This document shows, in pieces, positions 57,057-64,000 of a DNA stretch of 64,000 bases. Within the stretch, counting starts at the first letter, position 1, and every line of letters begins with the position of its first letter. The stretch is from Isoetes taiwanensis (Eukaryota; Streptophyta; Lycopodiopsida; Isoetales; Isoetaceae). The notes under the pieces are model-generated. The model was not told where the DNA came from. It saw only the letters and a list, made by a program, of their open reading frames with translations, and did not search any database. The stretch covers positions 605,501 to 669,500 of the forward strand of contig JAJEKV010000205.1 of NCBI GenBank assembly GCA_021234155.1. The letters run 5' to 3'. Made by a program: the position numbers and the translations under genes.

Positions 57057-59380
57057 GTACTAAAATGTTTAGACTAACTTTCATAGGCAGATTTTTTAGA
57101 ATGCTTTGTAAGGATTAGCCCAATGGAAAATTAAACCCTATGATATTCAACGTCTGCAATTAGTTCTAAATCGTGTTAAGTTGGAGGCAATAAGTTCCAG
57201 ATCGTGTTAAGTTGGAGGTGGGAGGCCTGCAATAAGTTCTAGGTCATGTTAGCTGCAAATGAATAAAGCACATCCAAAATGATGAAAATAAATGACATTT
57301 CTAAGGGAAAAAACTTGCTAAACATTACTATAATATACCTCCATTGAAAGAGAAATGTTCACGTTGGGCTGAACTAGTAAGAATTTATAAACATACGAGG
57401 TTCAATACTGGATTTGAACCCATATTCTTGCATGGATGTTGATGTCTAGGATTTACATGTCATTGACACCACTACTCCTATTTAATTTTTAAAGCATCCT
57501 GTCAGAAACTAGAAATTATCCTAAACTTTTGTTTGGTATTATAGTTATTCAAACTGAAATCAATCTCGCCGCGAATCGACTTAATAAAAAGGTCACCTTG
57601 TGTATAAGATACTCGGTGAAAAAGTTATCAGGTTTAGTGAGACAGATACTTGCAATAAGCACATATCCTCTAGCATAATAAGAGTCTATTTCAACAAATT
57701 GATCAAAACACGTGAATCTCCCCTAGGTGGTCTCCGTCCACAACTTTAGCTCTTACCATGTAGGGCTTACGTATAACAATATGATCTTGTTGAAAATGCT
57801 AAACTATGGGGTGGCACTTAAATGGAAAGACATGTCTATAATATTCCACTCTATAGCATGACTTGAAAGAAAGGAGATAAAGCACTCTTTAAAACTCAAA
57901 GCAAGCCAAATTTTTCATGCCATTGGTAACAGAGAATCTCCAATGCCACACAATAAGAAGGAGCTCTAAACATAACTGCAATGACTAGCAAGGGAGTCTA
58001 GCTCGGCAAGAAAAATAGTGCAGTTAAACAAAGCAGAGCTATGAGGCTCAATAATAGTATAACTAGCAAAACTGCAAGCAACGTGAAAATCTCTAGTACC
58101 ATCAACAATGGGTTTTTCGTGTTGCAACGACAGAGCTCCATGGCCTCCAGCCACAGTATCCAATCCTTTGAGTCTGTTAGAAATCGGCATCCAGCATTCA
58201 TAGGCTTGGAGTTTAAAGTTGAGTTTCAAGTTTATAAAATTTATGATGTTTGATAAGGGTTTTGTTAACATGGCAATAATAATGAAAAGACAAAAATGAA
58301 GGTCGGTAAACAGGACGTGCAGAACGACGGAGTTTAAGCATACATGGAGATTCGGGGATTCAGAAGATTGGTGTGACCGGTTGAATTTCTCAACGAATAG
58401 GGCATCCAATTTGATTCGGGTAGAGGCGTGTAGAATCCGCCAATGTTTCGATTCTTTGGAGCTAAGGATTGATGCCTGGATTGTGACATATTAAGCTGGC
58501 GGTTTAAAGGGAAGAAGAACAGAGATGTTAGCCGGCTGTGATAGAGGGATAGAGGCCCACTAAAGCTGTCACTTTGGATAATTATTTGGAAAACCCAGCA
58601 GGAGACTTGGTGGATTGCCCTTTTCCATGGTCACAATTGTAACAGGATCTGCATGCGATTTCGACAGAGATGGCTTTGCAGACACCTCTTATTTGTAGAT
58701 CCAAGACCTGATATTTCAAGCTCTGAACCAGATTTTGCAGCAAGGATCTTGAATTCACCACTCCACTCCTGCCAAAATCCGTTGCACAGTCTAATATGCC
58801 CATATTGGCGACAGAGAATCTGTTCCAAGACGGTATCATTTCCTCCAGCTTTTCCCCCTCCAACAGCCTCCATTAAAGAAATCCCAAAAATCTCAGGGAT
58901 TCAGATCAAGATTTGAGAGAATCCTCATCTTAAAAAAAAAAATGGAAGCAGATGATGCCCAAAGTGTTGCACAGATTTAGCAAAGTAGAGAAGCCTGATT
59001 TCAAAGTTCTGGATCCATGGCTGGGAAGGTCGGGCTCTGATTCGGGAGCGATTTTGAATTAGGAAGCAAGAAAAAAGTGGCAGATCGATAGGGGTTGCAG
59101 ATTCATTGTCTGTCAAAGGATTAAACCAAAATATTTGTGTTACGAACAGATAAGCTGTTGGCCGCATCTAATAGATCACAGATCTAAATCGGATTTTGTT
59201 TTTATTTGAACCACAAGTTTTTAAAGGACACGTGTTGAAAATTTGGCTTAAATGTGTTATAAACAAATAAGCTTACGTGTCAATAAATCAAATAAGAATT
59301 TGTGCAGTATATTCCAAAAGAATCTTGCCTATCACAATTATATAGTTTAGATATGTAAGCTCGTGTAAAATTGTATCAAA
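57057..59380. other. No recognisable gene; short tandem repeats
   Basis: RATAAGTTCYAGRTCRTGTTAAGTTGGAGG-like units recur three times at about 57155-57250. The remaining open frames are short and unrelated to known families. Confidence 0.5.
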
Positions 59381-59570
59381 TGTCATAAAGGATGATCACC
59401 AAATTACATTTTGTTTCCTCCTATGTACATGTGCAAATTCATATTCATTTCTGTACTAGGTGTCATAAAGTATGTTCACCAAATCACATTTTGTTCCTTT
59501 CGCGCATGAAAGTATGTTCACCAAATTACATTTTGTTCCTTCCTGTGCATGTGAAAATTCAAGCTCATGC
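59381..59570. repeat. Three imperfect repeats of an ATGWTCACCAAATTACATTTTGTT unit
   Basis: Units start near 59381, 59461 and 59509. Each has TATGTTCACC or GATGATCACC, then AAATYACATTTTGTTYCYTTC, and two also carry TGTGYAAATTCA-like tails. Confidence 0.8.
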
Positions 59571-59826
59571 ATATACCTTTATGATGTCATCTACCTTATC
59601 TAGAAACATAAATGTGGATTAGTACAAATGGATGGTTATGCAGTGTATGCAACAACCAAGTTGTATTCCATGCACCAAGACTCCATCAGCATCAAACTCA
59701 TGAAACTTATCACGCGTATACTTTATTGCATAAGGAGATCATGCAAAGTTAAAAATATGGACGAACTTATAAAAAGAGAGATAAACTAGCAAAAAGCACA
59801 CCAGAAGGCTTTGCCAAGGTCAAAGT

Positions 59827-60552
59827 TGTTAGGCATTTAAGCTTAGTATCATTCAACTAGGCTTAGGTTTTTGCAAGGCCAAGTTTGCCTTTAGGCTTGT
59901 AAATTTTAGCACTTATATCAAGACAAATTGCAACTTAAGCACTTCTTGATTCACCACACTTGTACACACAACTTGTACACAAGCAAATACTAAACTCCCT
60001 TTGTTCAAATATAACAATAGGATGTTAAGAAATATTTGAACTTTCAATAGTCCCTATTCAACCTTTAACATTCATAAAGCTTTTCAATAAAATGAAATTT
60101 ACTGCAGTGAATTCAACCCGAACTTCCTTTGATTGTATTAACCTTAGCTTCAACCTCGAACATCTGTGAATGGGTTCGTTCGATCCACTGTACCTACCAG
60201 CATCGAATGCATAGCCTTATATCCTTTCAAATCGACCGACAAGGCAATAGATCCGGGATGGATAGAGTTGCCCATCCAGAAATTCCGTTGCCTCAATTAT
60301 CCCACAGGCCAATTACCACAAAATCTTGTTGACCTTTTGACTATTATTTTCCAATGGTTTCTAGTGTATCCCTTTAATTTTTCAACTTCACTTAATAAAC
60401 TTGCATCCACTTAGCATTTTAGGGATCATGCATAACTCACAAGGATTGTAAGTTCCTCCTCCTGTAAACCCTATTTGACTGGCACTAGAGAACACTGCAA
60501 CTGGCACTAGAAAACACTGCAACAATTATGCAATGACTTCATTTTTCCAACA
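59827..60552 (-). repeat. 3' LTR of copia element 2
   Basis: On the minus strand GAAGGAGGAG (polypurine tract) follows the RNase H stop and is directly followed by TGTTGGAAAAATG, the LTR start. The proposed end is ATGCCTAACA at 59827, giving TGTTGG...CCTAACA termini and 726 bp. A short internal duplication, CTGGCACTAGARAACACTGCAA, lies at 60478-60522. The other LTR lies beyond the window. Confidence 0.6.
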
Positions 60553-60704
60553 CTCCTCCTTCATTGCATAAGCAATCAACCTTTAACTGTTTTTGAAACC
60601 CTGTAAACTTATTTTCTGGAAGTCCTTTTGTGAAAATATCTGCTATCTGTCTGTCAGTCCTAACATATATCATTTGAATATTACCTTTTGAAGCTTGATC
60701 TCTG
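60539..60704 (-). pseudogene. Copia 2 RNase H, C-terminal piece
   Basis: The frame reads SRIRDQASKGNIQMIYVRTD, then RQIADIFTKGLPENKF and a stop before the polypurine tract. It is the direct continuation of the RNase H frame that breaks off at 61504, on the other side of the inserted element. Confidence 0.85.
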
Positions 60705-60714
60705 ATTCTAGAAT

Positions 60715-61493
60715 GGGACTCGCATGAAACCAACAAACCGCCCGAATACCAAAGGACTTCCTTAACAAACTAGGATTGAGGACGAAGGTCACAGGATGAA
60801 GGCTAAAGGCCGAGAACGGACAGCATGAAAGAAACGCCAAATTGGCCAAACCAGGCAGGAAGAAGCCCCTCCCCTGCCTGGAAACAATTCAAAGAGAATA
60901 AGGTACTGCTGAGAGAGAAGAGGAACTTAGACTTGCTTCTCATTCATCTCAGCAGATTTTCTACAATGCCGCACACATGCGAACTACCCATAAAAAATAA
61001 AGGGAAAATCCAGTTATATCATTTGGACCCCAATAAAATACAATGCTAATAGAGACTGGGCTAGTGTACCTGCCGAAAGCTTATCACTGGGATTAAAAAA
61101 CCCCGCCCTTTCGGGTTTTCGAGGAAAAACCCTAGTGATAAGCCTTCGGCAAAGGGCTTGGACAAACGTAAGGCATAAAAATCGCTCCCAAAACCCACGA
61201 ATGGAAAAGTCGAAACAGATGTCGCTCGCTAACCTGTACCTGCACATCACCAACAAAACAACAAGACAAACTAAACCTCCCAGAGTGGAGGGGCTGATTA
61301 CGCGCGTGCCACGCGATAAAAATAAAATAACAAAGAAGGGGGGGAGGGTGGGTTCAAAGAGAATAAGGTACTGCTGAGAGAGAAGAGGAAGCGCTGATGA
61401 GAAGTCGAAGCAGAAACGCGCCTAAAATAGCGAAGTCCCAACCAGAACGGGCATGCGCCGCCCGCATGCATGCAAAACATGCATGCTCGTCCC
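60715..61493. mobile_element. 779-bp MULE-like non-autonomous insertion with target duplication
   Basis: ATTCTAGAAT occurs at 60705-60714 and 61494-61503, exactly flanking the insert. The insert begins GGGACTCGCATG and ends with the inverse of GGGACGAGCATG. A 9-10 bp target duplication with short G-starting inverted ends is typical of Mutator-like elements. It carries a 38-bp direct repeat (TTCAAAGAGAATAAGGTACT onward, near 60889 and 61352) and a hairpin at 61071-61152. No transposase is present. Confidence 0.7.
61071..61152. repeat. Hairpin with internal GGGATTAAAAAACCCC / GGAAAAACCCTA loop
   Basis: Arms TGCCGAAAGCTTATCACT and AGTGATAAGCCTTCGGCA pair with a single bulge. A related structure lies at 63430-63490. 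Confidence 0.85.
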
Positions 61494-61503
61494 ATTCTAG
61501 AAT

Positions 61504-62989
61504 GGCGACCCGATGTCTCGGATCGATGGGATGTAATGCATGCTTAACTCTATATGCTTAGTCCTCTCATGTTCAACATGATTTTTGACAATTGCAATAC
61601 AACTTTGACTATCTGAAAAGATAATGGTAGGATTTACCTGTTTAAAATTCAACTCTTCCAATAATCTCCTGAGCCAAGCTATTTCCCTAGACAAGAGAGA
61701 TGAGGCAGCATACTCAGCTTCAGCTGATGATAATGCAATTGCAGATTGCTTTTTTGTTCTCCAAGTTATGACACCACCTCCAAGAAATATTACATACCCT
61801 GTAGTAGATTTTCTTTCAGTTTGATCACCTGCCCAATCAGCATCTGAGTAGGCATACATTTGAAGATTATCATCATCAAAAGTTATTCCATAATCCTGTG
61901 TCCCTTTCAAATATTTTAGCACTCTTTTTGCAGCTAGCCAATGTGCTTTACCAGGGTTGCTGCATCTTCTACTAAGAATATTGACTGCATAACTAATATC
62001 AGGCCTGGTACTATTACTCAAGTACAATAGACAGCCAACTAGAGCACGGTATGGCACTTGTTTCATGGATTCAAGTTCATTTGCATCAGCTTCAATATTT
62101 GCAGTCAAGTTATGCCCTGGAACAATTGGAGTTTTGACAGTACAAGCATCTTGCATATTGAATTTTCTAAGCATATTCTCTATATGCCCCCTTTGCTTTA
62201 ATTTCAGAATTTTATTCTTCCTGTCCCTTATGACTTCAATTCCCAGAAATCTTTGCAAGGGTCCCAAATCTGTCATTTTGAACCTGTGTTTTAAAATATT
62301 CTTGCAAATGTTTAGAACTTCAATTGAGCTGGCAATCATGATACAATCATCTACACACAAGGCTAGAGTGCAGAAATTATTCCCTAGATTGTACCTATAT
62401 AGATTGCCATCATTTAGCAAATTTTCAAATCCTTGTTCTCTAAGAAAAGTATCCATGCAAAGATACCATTCTCTTGGAGCTTGCTTTAAGCCATAAACTG
62501 CCCTGTTTAGTTTCCAAACTAGATTTTCTCCTTGTTCAAAACCAGGGGCTTGTCTCATGTAAATGTCTTCTTCCAGTATAGCATTTAGAAAGGCAGTCTT
62601 CACATCCATATGATGTATTTCAAAATCAAGGGCATTTGCTAGACTTAAAAGAACTCTTACACTTGTAAGTTAATGACTATAGGAGAATAGGTTTCATCAT
62701 AATGTTGGCCCTGTTTTTGAGTGAATCCCTGTGCAACTAACCGTGCTTTGTATTTCTTTAAACCATCTGCATTATCTTTAATTTTAAAAATCCATTTGCT
62801 GCCAATTATATTTTGTCCAGCAGGCTGTTCTACAACATTATAAGTATGAGTGTCTGCAAAGGAGCTTAACTCATCATTCATAGCATTTTTCCATTGTTCA
62901 GCATTAATGCTTTTCAAGGCTTGCTCAACAGTCTTAGGTATTTCTTCATCCTCTATTATAGCCATGATTTGTTCTGAAACATCAACCAC
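61504..62989 (-). pseudogene. Copia 2 reverse transcriptase and RNase H
   Basis: 62989-62657 carries QWKNAMNDELSSF, WIFKIKDNADG, KARLVAQGFTQKQG and YDETYSPIV. A frameshift near 62670 separates it from the 61497-62609 frame. That frame has MDVKTAFLNAILEEDIYM, AVYGLKQAPREWY, the palm motif LCVDDCIMIAS (usual YVDD has become CVDD), KTPIVPGH, RPDISYAVNILSR and YSDADWAGD. RNase H motifs ALSSAEAEYAA and ERTKHIELSMHYI end it. The frame stops where the insertion begins. Confidence 0.85.
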
Positions 62990-63299
62990 TGGTTCTTGTT
63001 CTAATCTTTTACTTCCACCTAATATATTTCTCCCATATGCTTCTTTGTCAAACTGAACCTCATCTAAAAGCCTTTGTGCTTCAGTTCTTCTTTTTTTAAC
63101 CTTCTTCTCTGGTATATCAACTTCACCTATTTCAGGTTCAATAATCTCAGGTCCAGCCTTCTGAACTTATGTTGCATGTTCACCTTGTTCATTTTCTTTG
63201 ATTGCCTTCTCCTCCTCTTCATAGTCAATTTGATTGTTTGTTACTTGTGAAATTTTCTCCAAAGTGGCTTCTTTTGTGACTTGATGTCTATTCTTATAT

Positions 63300-63680
63300 A
63301 GAAGGAAGGAAGGAAGGAAGTTTATTTTAACGTCCACGGAGGCCAGAGGCCTATGAGACGGTACATGCAGAGAACAGGCAAAAAAGCCAAAAACCCCAAC
63401 ACCAAAAACAAGCAATGTAACTGTACAGTAGAACCCTACTACCGGGATGAAAAAACCCCCACTTGGGAGGAAAAACCCTAACAGTAGGCTCTCAAATACC
63501 ATGCCCCTGAAGAGCAAGTCTGACGGCCGAAATCTGCAGGATGTAAGCTCCCAGTCGCGCTACCATAGGTGATGAGTAGCGATGTAGCGGTGTGTCGAAA
63601 GCATCTAAGATCGGTTTGCTTTCGAACATGGGCATATCTTTGGGCACATTTGGAGGGCATGGTGCTCATCCTCACAAAAT
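63300..63680. mobile_element. Second foreign insertion in copia 2
   Basis: Copia coding sequence is lost between the spacer before the reverse transcriptase (KNRHQVTKEATLEK, near 63300) and the integrase tail near 63690. The intervening DNA starts with a (GAAG)n tract at about 63300-63320 and contains a hairpin (63430-63490) related to the one in the 60715-61493 insertion. Ends and target duplication are not clear. Confidence 0.45.
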
Positions 63681-63835
63681 ACTACATCTCTACTAATGAT
63701 TATGTTTTTATTTTCTGGAGTAATGCATGGGCATATAGAACATCCTCACAAAATACTACATCTCTACTAATGCATGGGCATATAGAACATCCTCACAAAA
63801 TACTACATCTCTACTAATGATTATGTTTTTATTTT
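63670..63835. repeat. Three tandem copies of an integrase segment
   Basis: CATCCTCACAAAATACTACA followed by TCTCTACTAATG occurs three times (about 63668, 63741 and 63790). Two copies are preceded by TGCATGGGCATATAGAA, and the ATTATGTTTTTATTTTCTGGAGTAA tail occurs twice. Confidence 0.9.
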
Positions 63836-63974
63836 CTGGAGTAAAAATCCTGTAGGCTTTTGAATGGTTATCATAGCCTACTAAGAAGCCAATTTCAGCT
63901 TTATCATCAAGCTTTTTCCTAAGCTCATCTGGCTTATGTACATAAGCCAAACATCCATAAGCTTTACTTGCCAT
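63756..63974 (-). pseudogene. Copia 2 integrase, C-terminal fragment
   Basis: The frame reads KAYGCLAYVHKPDELRKKLD, then FLVGYDNHSKAYRIF and IIISRDVVFCED, the end of a copia integrase. It is interrupted downstream by the tandem duplication and continues off the right edge upstream. Confidence 0.8.
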
Positions 63975-64000
63975 ACCTGAATCAATTTTTTATAATCAAT

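Larger units (their letters stand above)
59827..64000 (-). mobile_element. Ty1/copia retrotransposon 2, running off the right edge
   Basis: Integrase (right edge), reverse transcriptase, RNase H and the 3' LTR lie in copia order on the minus strand. Foreign segments at 60715-61493 and about 63300-63680 interrupt it. Sequence is from a different copia lineage than element 1, as shown by divergent motif text. Confidence 0.85.

Noticed and set aside
57395-57425. tRNA-like GGTTCAATACTGGATTTGAACC
   Set aside because: A T-arm-like hairpin only; no acceptor, D or anticodon arms can be drawn around it.
3300-64000. CRISPR array
   Set aside because: The regular repeats seen (GTCATAA array, GGCCTTAGTGCC array) have no constant-length unique spacers, and the sequence is eukaryotic.

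Overview
The window looks like nuclear DNA of a land plant, most likely a large repeat-rich genome. The evidence is spliced genes with T-rich plant-type introns, a plant-style RNA polymerase I subunit gene with telo-box and site II promoter motifs, a PLS-type pentatricopeptide-repeat (PPR) pseudogene, Ty1/copia retrotransposons and a plant L1-type LINE. The PPR repeats of the style MPQRDVVSW.. and CAQHGQ.. resemble fern and moss PPR genes, so a fern is my best guess; that is inference only. Gene density is very low: one complete conserved gene (RPA43, 9458-10950), one probable small secreted-protein gene (33788-34129, minus) and the tail of an unidentified gene at the left edge. Nearly everything else recognisable is mobile DNA in varied states of decay.

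Layout. 1-677: tail of an unidentified gene. 4.57-7.64 kb (minus): a broken DDE-like transposase gene; a second, more decayed relative lies at 55.3-57.1 kb (minus). 9.15-10.95 kb: promoter and six exons of RPA43. 12.9-16.9 kb (minus): a 5'-truncated copia element with its 3' LTR. 19.9-21.5 kb (plus): a degenerate gene with the HLHVQ and GYCMKD motifs of a Rep-type HUH endonuclease, Replitron-like. 27.0-28.5 kb: a nested palindrome and a cluster of TTCGCTTAAGCGAA palindromes around a small ORF. 28.5-31.2 kb: GC-rich repeat-like DNA. 31.2-33.0 kb: PPR pseudogene. 35.9-43.0 kb (minus): a nearly full LINE with a 1380-codon ORF. 44.0-46.95 kb (minus): a transposase-like gene of the DUF7869 type. 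48.1-52.2 kb (plus): a spliced gene with a ParB-like domain and a bacterial-type N6/N4 DNA-methyltransferase motif. 59.8-64 kb (minus): a second copia element broken by at least two insertions.

The most interesting part is 44.0-52.5 kb. The DUF7869-type gene and the ParB-like/methyltransferase gene point away from each other across a 1.2-kb spacer that holds an iteron-like GTCATAA repeat array and a TATA box. Around and inside the second gene are ten copies of one palindrome family, core ATCGC-N4-GCGAT; six of the ten are in its introns. I read this as one decayed mobile element with a transposase and a prokaryote-derived ParB/methylase module, whose cognate sites may be the palindromes. A related palindrome (TCGC-N4-GCGA) recurs at 27.3-28.4 kb. 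Both genes are broken by frameshifts and in-frame stops in this copy.
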